64,000 nucleotides of DNA from Roseburia sp. 1XD42-69 (GTDB lineage Bacteria; Bacillota; Clostridia; Lachnospirales; Lachnospiraceae), in assembly GCF_003612565.1 (NCBI RefSeq), contig NZ_RAZG01000001.1, positions 1 to 64,000 of the forward strand, given 5' to 3'. This document shows positions 9,070-19,776 of this stretch, piece after piece (positions within the stretch are counted from its first letter, which is position 1; each line of letters opens with the position of its first letter). The position numbers and the translations under genes are program-made. The notes under the pieces are model-generated. The model searched no databases. It had not been told where the DNA came from and saw only the letters and a program-made list of their open reading frames with translations.

Positions 9070-9300
9070 TTATCCATTTCTTTTATAAAAACATTCTTTT
9101 ACAGGTCTATCCCTGCTGTCCGTATAAGTTTCATCTCCCTCAAAACCATGCGGCGGCATATAGTATTTCAGCATCACAAAACCGTATCTGCCGACATCAA
9201 CCACTACAATGTCCGCCATTTCGTATAACTCCGTAAACGCTTCAGCCACCTTTTTTCATTTTGCCCGTTCTTCCTCTGTGATATAAACCTGTTTTTCCAT
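9070..9300 (-). pseudogene. IS66-locus accessory ORF with an in-frame stop
   Basis: The frame reads MEKQVYITEEERAK, then TGA at 9256-9258, then KKVAEAFTELYEMADIVVVD and GRYGFVMLKYYMPPHGFE, ending at 9070. It resembles a small protein I associate with IS66-type elements in Lachnospiraceae. The stop at codon 15 breaks an otherwise continuous frame of 76 codons. Confidence 0.5.
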
Positions 9301-9397
9301 ATTGATTTACCTCGTTTCTTCGTAAGCGCCAAATAATAATGCAGTCAGATATAAAAATCACCCCAACCCTTTGCGAGTTGGAGCAATTCACTATAAT

Positions 9398-9688
9398 TCA
9401 CATGTGATTTTTGATCGATTGGAGTTTTTCGCTCCAAGGTGCAAGCTCTGCGAGCTGATCGTCTGTCATCTCTTTCGCTGGCCGATGCTCTAGAAGAAAT
9501 TTCAGATATCCGTAAATGTTCAGATCATGTGCTTTTGCTATCTCAACCATGGTATAGACTACAGCACTGGCATACAGTTCGTCATATGCCCTGTCCTGTT
9601 CTTTCCATGCGCTTATCTGCCCCACTCCCCGAATAAATTTCAGACGTAAGCATTGCGCCAAACCTAAAACCCTGTTCAAACCTTGCAT
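9398..9688 (-). pseudogene. IS66-family transposase, C-terminal fragment
   Basis: From about residue 38 the frame has the IS66 C-terminal pattern (ASAVVYTMVEIAKAHDLNIY, then GYLKFLLEHRPAKEMTDDQL and LAPWSEKL). The N-terminal 35 residues do not fit and look frame-shifted, and the catalytic DDE domain is missing. The upstream 9690-9860 stretch has a further broken frame (RKDVQEYMKHHSEY, later ARFEQGFRFGAML in another frame) of unknown origin. The whole 9.0-9.86 kb interval is a decayed insertion. Confidence 0.7.
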
Positions 9689-9866
9689 ATTTTGTCATAT
9701 CCTCATGGCGGAAATCATCATGTTCCATTCCTCAAACCGCTTCCTGCTTTCTTCCGGCAATCTTTAAATCGGTTCGCCTTTGTATACTCGGAATGATGTT
9801 TCATGTACTCCTGCACATCTTTCCTTGTAACAACAAGCGTTGTGAAGTAAAAATATTTGCGTTCCT

Positions 9867-12500
9867 CTATTTTCCTACATTGGCAATCGCCGCCTGTGCT
9901 GCTGCCAATCTTGCAATCGGCACCCTGAACGGTGAGCAGGATACATAATTCAAACCAATCTTATGACAGAACTCTACGGAAGACGGATCTCCGCCGTGCT
10001 CGCCGCAGATACCAATGTGAAGGTTGGGATTTACCGGCTTTCCTAACTTGATGGCTGTCTCCATAAGTTTACCTACGCCAGTCTGGTCAAGTTTTGCAAA
10101 GGGATCGTTCTCGAAAATCTTAGCGTCATAGTAAGCATCTAAGAACTTGCCTGCATCATCACGGGAGAAACCGAATGTCATCTGTGTCAAATCATTTGTT
10201 CCGAAGCAGAAGAAGTCAGCTTCTTTTGCAATTTCGTCTGCTGTAAGGGCTGCACGGGGGATCTCAATCATAGTACCTACTTCATACTCTAATTTTACTC
10301 CTGCTGCTGCGATTTCAGCATCTGCTGTCTCAACAACCACTTTCTTCACATATTTCAGCTCTTTGATGTCTCCAACAAGAGGAATCATAATCTCAGGTTT
10401 TACATTCCAGTCGGAATGTGCTTTCTGCACTTCGATTGCAGCGCGGATCACAGCTTTTGTCTGCATCTTTGCAATTTCCGGATAGGTAACTGCAAGACGG
10501 CATCCTCTGTGTCCCATCATGGGGTTAAACTCATGAAGAGATGCAATTAATGTCTTGATATCCTCAACGGATTTGCCCTGGGACTGTGCAAGTTTCTCAA
10601 TATCAGCTTCCTCTGTAGGTACAAACTCATGAAGAGGCGGATCTAAGAAACGGATGGTAACAGGATTTCCCTCCAAAGCTTCGTATAATGCCTTGAAATC
10701 TCCCTGCTGGTAAGGAAGGATTTTCTCAAGGGCTGCTTCTCTCTCCTCTACTGTGTCAGAGCAGATCATCTCCCGGAATGCAGCAATTCTGTCTTCCTCG
10801 AAGAACATATGCTCTGTACGGCAAAGGCCGATTCCCTCTGCCCCAAGCTCTCTTGCTTTCTTAGCGTCTGCAGGAGTATCTGCATTGGTGCGGACTTTCA
10901 GAGTTCTATATTTGTCAGCCCATGCCATAATTCTTCCGAACTCACCTGCGATGGTTGCATCTACGGTAGGAATCAGACCGTCATAGATGTTACCTGTAGT
11001 ACCGTCAATGGAGATTGGATCTCCTTCATGATACTCTTTTCCTGCTAAAGTAAACTTCTTATTCTCTTCATCCATAGCAATGTCGCCGCATCCGGATACA
11101 CAGCAGGTTCCCATACCACGGGCAACTACGGCTGCATGGCTTGTCATACCGCCGCGGACTGTTAAGATACCCTGGGATACTTTCATACCTGTGATATCTT
11201 CCGGTGAAGTCTCAAGACGTACCAGTACGACTTTCTCTCCCTTTGATGCCCAGCTTTCAGCGTCCTCTGCGGAGAACACGATTTTACCGCAGGCAGCTCC
11301 CGGAGATGCTCCAAGACCTTTTCCTACAGGTGTTGCAGCCTTAAGTGCTGCAGTGTCAAACTGGGGATGAAGTAATGTATCTAAGTTACGGGGATCAATC
11401 ATGGCAACAGCCTCTTCCTCTGTTCTCATGCCCTCGTCCACTAAATCGCAGGCAATCTTTAATGCTGCCTGTGCTGTTCTCTTACCGTTACGTGTCTGTA
11501 ACATGTAAAGTTTTTTATTCTCAACAGTAAACTCCATATCCTGCATATCTCTGTAATGTTTCTCCAGAGTCTGGCATACATTGGTAAACTGTTTGTAAGC
11601 TTCCGGGAACTCCTGCTCCATTTTTGCGATGGGCATTGGTGTACGAACTCCGGCAACCACGTCCTCACCCTGAGCATTTACAAGGAACTCGCCCATAAGT
11701 TTTTTCTCACCTGTAGCCGGGTCACGGGTAAACGCAACACCTGTTCCGCAGTCGTCTCCCATATTTCCAAATGCCATAGACTGTACGTTTACAGCAGTTC
11801 CCCAGGAATAAGGAATATCGTTGTCACGACGGTAAACATTGGCACGTGGGTTGTCCCAGGAACGGAATACGGCTTTGATTGCTCCCATTAACTGCTCCTT
11901 GGGGTCATCCGGGAAGTCCTGTCCGATTTTTGCCTTGTATTCAGCCTTGAACTGGGATGCAAGCTCTTTCAAATCGTCAGCGGTAAGGTCAACGTCATAG
12001 GTTACGCCTTTTGCCGCTTTCATTTTATCGATTAATTCCTCAAAATATTTCTTACCTACTTCCATAACTACGTCAGAGTACATCTGAATAAATCTTCTGT
12101 AGCAGTCCCAAGCCCAACGGGGATTGCCGGATTTGTCCGCAATTACGTTTACAACGGTCTCATTAAGACCCAGGTTTAAGATGGTATCCATCATACCAGG
12201 CATGGAAGCCCTTGCTCCGGAACGGACAGATACTAATAATGGATTCTCTTTGTCACCAAATTTCTTTCCGGTAATCTCCTCCATTTTTACAATATACTCG
12301 TTAATCTGTCCCTGAATCTCAGCGTTAATCTCCCTGCCGTCCTCATAGTACTGGGTGCAGGCTTCTGTTGTGATTGTAAAGCCCTGAGGCACCGGAAGAC
12401 CTAAACTTGTCATCTCTGCTAAGTTTGCTCCTTTTCCTCCCAGAAGTTCACGCATGTTTGCATTTCCCTCACTGAAGAGGTAGACCCATTTGTTTGCCAT
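9867..12500 (-). CDS. ppdK: Pyruvate, phosphate dikinase
   Basis: 877 residues, the usual length. It interconverts pyruvate + ATP + Pi and phosphoenolpyruvate + AMP + PPi; in anaerobic Bacillota it often works in the glycolytic direction. The N-terminal ATP-grasp region starts VYLFSEGNANMRELLGGKGA; the swivelling phospho-histidine is in GGMTSHAAVVARGMG; the C-terminal PEP/pyruvate TIM barrel holds the catalytic Cys in HIGICGEHGGDPSS. Single-gene unit after a 216-nt gap containing a likely promoter. Confidence 0.97.
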   Translation of the reverse strand: MANKWVYLFSEGNANMRELLGGKGANLAEMTSLGLPVPQGFTITTEACTQYYEDGREINAEIQGQINEYIVKMEEITGKKFGDKENPLLVSVRSGARASMPGMMDTILNLGLNETVVNVIADKSGNPRWAWDCYRRFIQMYSDVVMEVGKKYFEELIDKMKAAKGVTYDVDLTADDLKELASQFKAEYKAKIGQDFPDDPKEQLMGAIKAVFRSWDNPRANVYRRDNDIPYSWGTAVNVQSMAFGNMGDDCGTGVAFTRDPATGEKKLMGEFLVNAQGEDVVAGVRTPMPIAKMEQEFPEAYKQFTNVCQTLEKHYRDMQDMEFTVENKKLYMLQTRNGKRTAQAALKIACDLVDEGMRTEEEAVAMIDPRNLDTLLHPQFDTAALKAATPVGKGLGASPGAACGKIVFSAEDAESWASKGEKVVLVRLETSPEDITGMKVSQGILTVRGGMTSHAAVVARGMGTCCVSGCGDIAMDEENKKFTLAGKEYHEGDPISIDGTTGNIYDGLIPTVDATIAGEFGRIMAWADKYRTLKVRTNADTPADAKKARELGAEGIGLCRTEHMFFEEDRIAAFREMICSDTVEEREAALEKILPYQQGDFKALYEALEGNPVTIRFLDPPLHEFVPTEEADIEKLAQSQGKSVEDIKTLIASLHEFNPMMGHRGCRLAVTYPEIAKMQTKAVIRAAIEVQKAHSDWNVKPEIMIPLVGDIKELKYVKKVVVETADAEIAAAGVKLEYEVGTMIEIPRAALTADEIAKEADFFCFGTNDLTQMTFGFSRDDAGKFLDAYYDAKIFENDPFAKLDQTGVGKLMETAIKLGKPVNPNLHIGICGEHGGDPSSVEFCHKIGLNYVSCSPFRVPIARLAAAQAAIANVGK

Positions 12501-12585
12501 TTCTATTCCTCCTAAATTTAATACTTATGACCAGCGGATTTTCCGCGGCATTTCATTTCCTGCAGCGTAATAAACGCACATAATT

Positions 12586-12613
12586 ATCTTACCACAATTT
12601 TCCCTGAAATCAA
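12586..12613 (-). promoter_or_regulatory. Possible promoter for ppdK
   Basis: On the minus strand TTGATT (12613-12608) and TAAGAT (12591-12586) are 16 nt apart, with TGG just before the -10 (extended -10). It lies 85 nt upstream of the ppdK start. Confidence 0.4.
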
Positions 12614-12716
12614 CCAATTTTTTGTTTTATTTCCAAAATATTGTACAAAATGGACCTCCAGCCGCATATCGTAAACTTTATCCGTCCGGTGATCCATTTT
12701 TCTTACAGTTGAACTT

Positions 12717-14114
12717 CTACCACTCAAATTTCTCTGCAAAGTAAGCGTCCAGTTCCTCAATTTTTATGCGCTCCTGCTCCATGGTGTCACGGTCTCTCAC
12801 CGTAACGGCCATATCTTCCTCAGAGTCAAAATCATATGTCACGCAAAACGGCGTACCAATCTCATCCTGCCTTCTGTAACGCTTTCCAATATTTCCCCTG
12901 TCGTCAAATTCACAGTTGTATTTTTTAGAGAGCTTTGCAAATACTTTTTGAGCTCCCTCGCTTAGTTTCTTTGACAGGGGGAGCACGCCGATTTTTACCG
13001 GGGCCAAAGCCGGGTGGAAGTGAAGAACCGTCCTCATATCCGGTTTTTCCTCCGTGCCTATATTCTCCTCGTCATAGGCGGAGCATAAGAATGCCAAGAC
13101 AACCCTGTCTGCTCCCAATGAAGGCTCAATCACATAGGGGATGTATTTTTCCTTTTTCTCGTCGTCAAAATAACTCATGTCCTGGCCGGAAGTCTCCTGG
13201 TGCTGGTTTAAATCATAATCGGTGCGGTCTGCAATGCCCCACAGTTCTCCCCAGCCAAAGGGGAATAAAAATTCAATATCCGTGGTGCCTTTGGAATAAA
13301 AACATAATTCCTCGGGAGAATGATCCCTAAGGCGCATCTCCTCCTCTTTCATGCCAAGGTTAAGAAGCCAGTCACGGCAGAATCCTCTCCAGTACTGAAA
13401 CCACTCCAGGTCCGTACCCGGCTCACAGAAAAACTCCAGCTCCATCTGCTCAAATTCCCTAGTCCGGAAAGTAAAGTTCCCCGGGGTAATCTCGTTTCGG
13501 AAAGATTTTCCAATCTGGCCGATGCCAAAGGGAATCTTTTTCCTGGAAGTCCTCTGGACATTTTTAAAGTTTACGAAAATACCCTGGGCTGTCTCCGGTC
13601 GAAGGTAAACCGTATTTTTTGCATCCTCCGTCACCCCCTGGAATGTTTTAAACATCAGGTTAAACTGACGAATATCCGTAAAATTATGTTTCCCGCAGGT
13701 TGGGCAGGGAATCTTATGTTCTTCAATAAATTTCACCATATCTTCCTGGGACCAGCCGTCCACAGTGCCGCTTAACTCTATTTTATTTTCCTCTGCAAAA
13801 TCCTCAATCAGTTTGTCTGCACGGAAACGCTCATGGCACTCCTTACAGTCCATTAAGGGGTCGGAAAAACCTCCCAGGTGACCGGAGGCCACCCATGTCT
13901 GGGGATTCATTAAAATCGCACAGTCCACCCCTACATTGTAAGGGTTTTCCTGGATAAATTTCTGCCACCAGGCCCGCTTTACGTTATTTTTAAGCTCCAC
14001 CCCTAAATTCCCGTAATCCCAGGTATTGGCCAGCCCGCCGTATATCTCTGAACCCGGATACACAAATCCTCTTGCCTTTGCCAAGGCCACAATTTTCTCC
14101 ATTGATTTTTCCAT
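12717..14114 (-). CDS. glyS: Glycyl-tRNA synthetase, homodimeric class II
   Basis: 465 residues, the length of the alpha2-type enzyme. It charges tRNA-Gly with glycine. Class II features include the motif 2 region [29 protein letters not shown], a Cys-x2-Cys pair ([11 protein letters not shown]) in the insertion, and the C-terminal anticodon-binding domain beginning near [16 protein letters not shown]. It starts 14 nt after the lipoprotein gene, so the two are probably co-transcribed. No T-box leader is visible. Confidence 0.96.
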   Translation of the reverse strand: MEKSMEKIVALAKARGFVYPGSEIYGGLANTWDYGNLGVELKNNVKRAWWQKFIQENPYNVGVDCAILMNPQTWVASGHLGGFSDPLMDCKECHERFRADKLIEDFAEENKIELSGTVDGWSQEDMVKFIEEHKIPCPTCGKHNFTDIRQFNLMFKTFQGVTEDAKNTVYLRPETAQGIFVNFKNVQRTSRKKIPFGIGQIGKSFRNEITPGNFTFRTREFEQMELEFFCEPGTDLEWFQYWRGFCRDWLLNLGMKEEEMRLRDHSPEELCFYSKGTTDIEFLFPFGWGELWGIADRTDYDLNQHQETSGQDMSYFDDEKKEKYIPYVIEPSLGADRVVLAFLCSAYDEENIGTEEKPDMRTVLHFHPALAPVKIGVLPLSKKLSEGAQKVFAKLSKKYNCEFDDRGNIGKRYRRQDEIGTPFCVTYDFDSEEDMAVTVRDRDTMEQERIKIEELDAYFAEKFEW

Positions 14115-14128
14115 AAAATCCTCCCTGT

Positions 14129-14740
14129 CTACTTGTATATAATATACGTTACATCCGCTTCCTCACTGCGCTCCTCGTCACCGGCAATAGACGCAGTGTC
14201 CTTGCCTTTTACCGAAGTGTTTTCCCCGGAAACATAAAGAATTGTCCCGTCCACTTTCACATCCACATTTGCCTTGATAATCACAACTTTATTATCGTCT
14301 GCCTCTAGGACTTCCTCTGTGGAAACGCTTTTCTTCTCCCCGTCGGAAACGGAGAAAAACTCTGCGTCAAAATCATACCCTTCGGCCCTTGCCTTTACTA
14401 TGTTCCCGCTGTAAAGTTCAATCTGGATAAAATTCTGGTAATCCTCAAAAGTATCAAATTTCAAATTCAGTTTTGCCACTCCGTCTTTCACGGCAAAAGA
14501 CTCCATGGATACCTTATCTCCCGCCTCGCTGCAATATTCCTCCACCTGGCTTTTTATTCCTTCTTCTAGTTCCGTTTCATCATAATGTGCTTTGTCAAAC
14601 TGTATCACATCTGCGCTAAGTACCGTTCCCTTTTTCTGCACATAGACAGTGCTCCGGTCCACATTCAGCCTGCCGCCGCACCCTGCAAACAAAGAAACTG
14701 CAAGAAGAAACACCAATCCCATACATAAATATCTTTTCAT
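14129..14740 (-). CDS. Lipoprotein of unknown function
   Basis: 203 residues with a lipoprotein signal peptide ([22 protein letters not shown]; lipobox FAGC, acylated Cys at residue 21). The mature part is acidic and predicted to be mostly beta-strand, ending [11 protein letters not shown]. No recognised domain. It lies between recO and glyS on the same strand. A membrane-anchored extracellular location is expected; function unknown. Confidence 0.8.
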   Translation of the reverse strand: MKRYLCMGLVFLLAVSLFAGCGGRLNVDRSTVYVQKKGTVLSADVIQFDKAHYDETELEEGIKSQVEEYCSEAGDKVSMESFAVKDGVAKLNLKFDTFEDYQNFIQIELYSGNIVKARAEGYDFDAEFFSVSDGEKKSVSTEEVLEADDNKVVIIKANVDVKVDGTILYVSGENTSVKGKDTASIAGDEERSEEADVTYIIYK

Positions 14741-14823
14741 ACTCTGCCTCCTTGGCTTTCTGCTTTCTTGTCGCTAATGGCATTTATTATACAATTATTT
14801 TCCAGATATGTAAAGTCCCAAAG

Positions 14824-15567
14824 CTAACCCTGAATTGTCTTTAAAATATCTAAGGACTTAAACTTATGGGAAATATATATTGAAAAATAGCGGCTTAACA
14901 ACATTTCCAGGGTATGGAGCACTTCTTCCGACACCGCAAAAGTATAGAGTTTTCCGATTTCTACAGACAGGATATACTGCATGGTATATAGGGCAGACTC
15001 GCCCACAGGGAGTTCCTCAGCCTTTTGACGGCAGGCACTGCAGACCATTCCCTGGCGTTTAGCGGAAAAATAAATCAGGTTTTCTTTTTTCCCACAGGAT
15101 TGGCAGGAAAAAAAATTGGGCACTTCCCCCTCAATCTGAAGTGCCTTTAGTTCAAATATCCGCTGTACCAGACGGTTGTCTAATGCGCTGCTCTCTAAGG
15201 CCCGCATGGTCTGGTACAATAACTTTAACAATTCTTTTTCGTCGTTGTTCTCCTGGGCGTAATAATCTGCGATTTCCAGAAAATAAAAGCCGTAGCACGC
15301 TGCGGCAGGCTCTAAGGACAAGTCCCTGAAATAGTTTTGTATGCTGGCCCGCATAAGATTGTATGTACTGCGCCCTTCAAAAAATTCAAACTCCCCAAAG
15401 GAAAAAGGGCTGGTTGCAGCTAAAAGCTGGCTTGTGGGCCGCCTGGCCCCCCTGGCAAAGGCTGTAATCTTCCCTCTTTCTTTTGTCAATATGGTAATCC
15501 GTCTGTCATACTCCCCAATGGGCATTACATTTAAAATCATCCCCGTCAAAACGATATTCTGCCCCAT
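14824..15567 (-). CDS. recO: DNA repair protein RecO
   Basis: About 247 residues from the ATG in MGQNIVLTGMILNVMPIGEY, preceded by an AGG-type ribosome-binding site; an upstream in-frame start at 15600 would sit within the yqzL-like gene. The N-terminal OB-fold includes YDRRITILTKERGKITAFAR; the zinc site is CQSCGK...CSACRQ (residues about 155-185). RecO loads RecA onto SSB-coated DNA with RecR. It lies in the usual era-yqzL-recO cluster. Confidence 0.93.
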   Translation of the reverse strand: MGQNIVLTGMILNVMPIGEYDRRITILTKERGKITAFARGARRPTSQLLAATSPFSFGEFEFFEGRSTYNLMRASIQNYFRDLSLEPAAACYGFYFLEIADYYAQENNDEKELLKLLYQTMRALESSALDNRLVQRIFELKALQIEGEVPNFFSCQSCGKKENLIYFSAKRQGMVCSACRQKAEELPVGESALYTMQYILSVEIGKLYTFAVSEEVLHTLEMLLSRYFSIYISHKFKSLDILKTIQG

Positions 15568-15709
15568 ACCTATCCATCCTTTTTTCGGTTTCCTCCTCAC
15601 CGGAAAACCCTTTTGTCCCTGACTCCTTTACAGTATTCCGGTAAAAAAGATAATCTGTAACTTTTCCGCTTGTCTCAAAATTTTTCCATGCATCTTCCAT
15701 CTCTGCCAC
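15506..15709 (-). CDS. yqzL: YqzL-like small protein
   Basis: 67 residues. The start MAEMEDAWKNFETSGKVTDY resembles B. subtilis YqzL (WKVFSQTGNVETYL), which also lies between era and recO. The C-terminal third overlaps recO by 62 nt in another frame and is probably not conserved. Function unknown. Confidence 0.6.
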   Translation of the reverse strand: MAEMEDAWKNFETSGKVTDYLFYRNTVKESGTKGFSGEEETEKRMDRYGAEYRFDGDDFKCNAHWGV

Positions 15710-15812
15710 ATCCTTTATCCCTTATAGTTTACATACTTAGGGTTTCCTTCCCGGGCAGATTCATACCAGATAAATTTTGCCAGATTTTATCCCCATATAT
15801 TATCCGGCAAAT

Positions 15813-16727
15813 TCACACATCCTCTTTGCGGTAACCAAAGTTTTTCATAAGGGAATCGCTGTCACGCCAGTCTTTTTTCACTTTCACCCAGAGCTTTAAG
15901 TTCACTTTACGCTCTAAAAGCCGCTCTATCTCAAACCGGGCGTTGCTGCCGATTTTTTTCAGCATCGCCCCGCCTTTTCCGATGATGATTCCCTTGTGGG
16001 ATTCCCGCTCACACACAATGGTAGCCTCGATATCCGTCATATTTCCTTTTTTTCTGTCCTTCATAGACTCAATGACAACGGCAATGCCGTGGGGCACCTC
16101 CTCCTCTAAGGCGTGGAGGGACTTTTCCCGAATAATTTCCGCCACAATCTGGCGTTTGGGCTGGTCTGTCACCGTGTCTTCATCATAAAACATGGGCCCG
16201 TAGGGAAGATATTTGTAAATACTGTCAATGACATCGGAAAGATTGGTTCCCCTGAGGGCGGATACCGGAATAATCTCGTCAAAGTCGTAGATTTTCCGGT
16301 AAGTGTCAATGTACTCAAGAATCTTTTCCCGCTCCACCGTATCAATTTTGTTGATAATAAGAATTACTGGAAGTTTTGCTTTTTCTAGCTGTTTTACAAT
16401 ATGCTGCTCTCCGGCCCCCACATAATTGGAGGGCTCTACCAGCCATAAAATCACATCCACATCCCTCAGACTGTTTTCCGCCACATGCACCATATATTCC
16501 CCCAGCTTATTTTTTGCCTGGTGGATGCCCGGCGTATCCAAAAACACAATCTGTCCCCGTGAATTATCTGTGTATACGGTTTGGATCCTGTTTCTTGTAG
16601 TCTGGGGCTTTTTGGAAGTAATGGCAATTTTCTGCCCGATTAACTGGTTCATCAATGTGGATTTTCCCACATTGGGACGGCCGATAATAGTTACAAATCC
16701 GGATTTCATATTTTCTTCCATAAACAA
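15813..16727 (-). CDS. era: GTPase Era
   Basis: 304 residues from the first ATG (an internal ATG before KSGFVTI would give 298). GTPase motifs: G1 GRPNVGKS, G3 DTPGIHQ, G4 NKID; the C-terminal KH domain contains GIIIGKGGAMLKKIG, which binds the 3' end of 16S rRNA. Era acts in late 30S subunit maturation. It begins 13 nt after the M16C peptidase stop, so the two may be co-transcribed. Confidence 0.95.
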   Translation of the reverse strand: MFMEENMKSGFVTIIGRPNVGKSTLMNQLIGQKIAITSKKPQTTRNRIQTVYTDNSRGQIVFLDTPGIHQAKNKLGEYMVHVAENSLRDVDVILWLVEPSNYVGAGEQHIVKQLEKAKLPVILIINKIDTVEREKILEYIDTYRKIYDFDEIIPVSALRGTNLSDVIDSIYKYLPYGPMFYDEDTVTDQPKRQIVAEIIREKSLHALEEEVPHGIAVVIESMKDRKKGNMTDIEATIVCERESHKGIIIGKGGAMLKKIGSNARFEIERLLERKVNLKLWVKVKKDWRDSDSLMKNFGYRKEDV

Positions 16728-16739
16728 ACTCCCTGTTCT

Positions 16740-19664
16740 TTAAAACAAATCTTTTGTTGACAAAAACAACTCCTGCTCTTCCTTTATCTTCTCCTCATTT
16801 CCAATGACGCAGATATTCTCTTGGGCTAAAACCGCCTCCACCAAATCCGCAAGTTTCCGAATGTCTTCCTCTTTTGCCGAAATCACCTGATCCCGCTCTG
16901 TCTGGATATCCTCAAAGGTAATATGGGACAAATAGGCCAGGGTGGAGCGCTCTCCCTTGGCATTTGGGTTTAAAGGGGTATCCATCCCGCTTATGGTGCC
17001 GATGATATATTTTGTCATATCCCGCTCGTCTGCGGAGAAATTTCGGATATATTCGGGAATCTTTTCATATACCTCATTGGTATTTTTCAAATTGGGATCC
17101 CGGTAGGAGGAAAAGTACACGTTGCCGTTTCTGGCAAATCCGCTGCCGCATCCATAGGCTCCCCCTTTTACCCTGATATTGTTCCAGAGATAATCATAAC
17201 TTAAAATTACTTTTAATATCTTAAGAGCCCCCGTATAAGAAAATCCCGCCTTTTTAAAATCCCCTGCCCGGGACACATACTGTACCTTGGAGGCATCCAT
17301 AAACCCTTCGTTTTTCTTTTCGCAGGAAAGATGTGCTTTCTCCTTTTTCTCCGCACCTTCTCCCAAAGGCAAAGCTTCTTTTAATTTTTTTAGGCATCCC
17401 GGAAGTTTTCCATATCCCTCCTCATCACAGGTAAGGCTTAAAAGCAGTCCCTCCCTGGTAAAGATACGCTTTGAAAGATCTTCTAATTTGGAAACCAACT
17501 CTTCCTTTTTCTCCTGGAAATGTTCCTCATACATTGCCACCACACGGTAAAAGTCAATCCCCATGGTCATGTCGTTATAGAGGGAAGTCTCTGAAAAATA
17601 GGACATGGCACGGATAGCGGAAACGGAATTTCCGGCAGAGGAAAGACTCATTTTAAGTCTTGATTTTACTTCTGACAATATTTCTAAAAGCCGTTTCTCA
17701 TCTGAAATTTTTGTATGGCACAAAATTTCTTCCAAAAGCTCTAAGGCTTTGGGAAGCTTGTCGTTGAGCATTTTTGTCCGCACTTCAAACTTGGCCTCGT
17801 AGGATGTGTCATCTGCAATGCTGGGATATACAGAGATGGACGCTGACATTCCCCCGGTCTCTAAGTTAATTTCATCCGCCAAATCTCCATAGCTGTACTG
17901 CTTTGTATCCATATAGCCTAAAACCGCCTTTAAAATTCCAAGGTAGGGCAAATCTTCCTGGGACACAAAACAGATATCAAACAGGAAATTCAAATAAAGG
18001 ATGCCGTTAGAAAAAATATTGTGGTAAAGCACCGGCAAGTTTTCACAGTTCCTCTCCTCATTTACAAAAGGCATGGCCTCCTTTTTCATATCCTCCCGCT
18101 TTAGCATGGGGATTTTCTCTATATCTTCCCTGGAGGAAGGCTCTTCCTGGTATGCTTTTAAATGCTTGGTATCTCTTATAAGTTTTTCAATTTCATCCTC
18201 ACTTAAGCTTTCCTTATAAGATTTTAATTTTTCCGTTAGTTTTTCTTCGCTCCTTGCGTTTAACCCCCGCTCCGGCTCAATGACAACCACAGAGGCATGG
18301 GTATTGTCAATCATATAATCCTGGATTAATTTTTCAAAATAGTCTGTTTCCACCTGTTTTCTTAAAAACTGAAAGATTTCCCCTGCCTCTAAGTGCATAA
18401 AGGGGATACTGTCATCATACAGCCAGCTGTCAAACATCTGCAGGCCGTAAATCAGCCCCTTGGGGTAAGAGCCAAAGTCGGATTCCCGATACCGGAATTC
18501 CGCACTGTTAATCCCTGCCAGAAGGGATTTCTTATTTAAACCGCCCTCTGCCTGCTCTCTTAACACCGACTGAATAATTTCCAGAAATCTGTCTTTATCT
18601 TTCAGGTTGGCGTTTTTGGCAATGATGGAAAACATGGGTTGATATACCCCGTTGTCAAAGGAGCCCATAATATCCTTGCCGATGCCGGCAAGAATCAATG
18701 CCTTTTTCAAGGGCGCCGCCGGGGCATTTAACAGGGCATAATCTAAAATTTCAAATGCCTGGTACAGTTTCCTGTCCGTGGAGGTTCCGATAGACAGATT
18801 GTAGGAAAGGTATGTGTTATCCTCCAAAGGCTCATTGCTTGCCACGGGATAATGCTTTGACACGTATGCCGGGGCGTCAAATCCTTCCTGGCGCTTTATG
18901 GTGGAGTCTATGGAAATTTCGTCATATTTGGATAGATACTCCTTATCCAGCCACAAAAGTTTTTCCTCTATATCCACATTTCCGTAGAGATAGATGTAGG
19001 AATTGCAGGGATGATAATACCGGCTGTGGAAATCTAGATAGTCCTGATAAGTTAAATCAGGAATAAACTGTGGGTCTCCCCCGGACTCATTGCCGTAGGA
19101 TGTGTCCGGATAGAGAGAATTTAAAATCTCCCGCTCCAGCACTCCCTCCGGTGAGGAAAATGCCCCCTTCATTTCATTGTAAACCACCCCGTTAATCGTT
19201 ACTGGGGCGTCTTTACTTTCAAGTTCGTAATGCCAGCCCTCCTGCTTGAAAATCTCCTCCCTCTTGTAAATATTGGGATGGAGCACGGCATCCATATACA
19301 CATCCATTAAATTCTGGAAATCCTTGTCGTTACAGCTTGCCACAGGGTACACAGTTTTGTCCGGATAAGTCATGGCATTTAAAAAAGTGTTTAATGAGCC
19401 CTTTACCAGCTCCACAAAAGGGTCTTTTGCAGGAAATTTGTCAGAGCCGCAGAGCACCGTATGCTCCACAATGTGGGCTACCCCGGTGCTGTCTGCCGGA
19501 GGTGTGCGGAACCCAATATAGAACACTTTGTTTTCATCATCATTGGATATGGCACTGATTCTCGCCCCGCTTTTTTTGTGCCGGAAAAGATATCCTTTGG
19601 AATTTAAATCCTTTAAGTCTTTTTCCTCTACCAGTTCATATGCTTTTAATTTCTCTAAATTCAA
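16740..19664 (-). CDS. M16C insulinase-type metallopeptidase (PreP/Cym1-like)
   Basis: About 974 residues. The inverted zinc motif HIVEH lies in GVAHIVEHTVLCGSDKFPAK, and the expected downstream Glu is in NEMKGAFSSPEGV. The M16C-associated and inactive C-terminal halves follow, typical of presequence-protease-like enzymes that degrade small peptides in the cytoplasm. The start is taken as a TTG (MNLEKLKAYELVEEKDL), preceded by GGAGG at 8 nt; an ATG five codons upstream forms part of that ribosome-binding site. Confidence 0.92.
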   Translation of the reverse strand: MNLEKLKAYELVEEKDLKDLNSKGYLFRHKKSGARISAISNDDENKVFYIGFRTPPADSTGVAHIVEHTVLCGSDKFPAKDPFVELVKGSLNTFLNAMTYPDKTVYPVASCNDKDFQNLMDVYMDAVLHPNIYKREEIFKQEGWHYELESKDAPVTINGVVYNEMKGAFSSPEGVLEREILNSLYPDTSYGNESGGDPQFIPDLTYQDYLDFHSRYYHPCNSYIYLYGNVDIEEKLLWLDKEYLSKYDEISIDSTIKRQEGFDAPAYVSKHYPVASNEPLEDNTYLSYNLSIGTSTDRKLYQAFEILDYALLNAPAAPLKKALILAGIGKDIMGSFDNGVYQPMFSIIAKNANLKDKDRFLEIIQSVLREQAEGGLNKKSLLAGINSAEFRYRESDFGSYPKGLIYGLQMFDSWLYDDSIPFMHLEAGEIFQFLRKQVETDYFEKLIQDYMIDNTHASVVVIEPERGLNARSEEKLTEKLKSYKESLSEDEIEKLIRDTKHLKAYQEEPSSREDIEKIPMLKREDMKKEAMPFVNEERNCENLPVLYHNIFSNGILYLNFLFDICFVSQEDLPYLGILKAVLGYMDTKQYSYGDLADEINLETGGMSASISVYPSIADDTSYEAKFEVRTKMLNDKLPKALELLEEILCHTKISDEKRLLEILSEVKSRLKMSLSSAGNSVSAIRAMSYFSETSLYNDMTMGIDFYRVVAMYEEHFQEKKEELVSKLEDLSKRIFTREGLLLSLTCDEEGYGKLPGCLKKLKEALPLGEGAEKKEKAHLSCEKKNEGFMDASKVQYVSRAGDFKKAGFSYTGALKILKVILSYDYLWNNIRVKGGAYGCGSGFARNGNVYFSSYRDPNLKNTNEVYEKIPEYIRNFSADERDMTKYIIGTISGMDTPLNPNAKGERSTLAYLSHITFEDIQTERDQVISAKEEDIRKLADLVEAVLAQENICVIGNEEKIKEEQELFLSTKDLF

Positions 19665-19693
19665 CCTGTTTTCCTCCATATATCCACAACTAC

Positions 19694-19720
19694 AAAAGAG
19701 GGTGATATCCACCCTCTTTT
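19694..19720 (-). terminator. Terminator of the cold-shock gene
   Basis: An 11-bp stem (AAAAGAGGGTG / CACCCTCTTTT) with a short loop, ending in TTTT on the minus strand just after the cold-shock gene. Confidence 0.7.
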
Positions 19721-19776
19721 CTGGTTATTATTTCCGAATTCTATAAATTTATGAAATGAGTTTCTTTTCAACGATT

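Noticed and set aside
9301-9397. Possible terminator near 9360-9395 (CACCCCAACC...GAGTTGGAG)
   Set aside because: The arms pair poorly and it lies within the decayed IS66 locus; no gene is clearly served.
12935-13775. Long plus-strand open frames opposite glyS
   Set aside because: They mirror the GC-rich minus-strand coding sequence and have no independent support.
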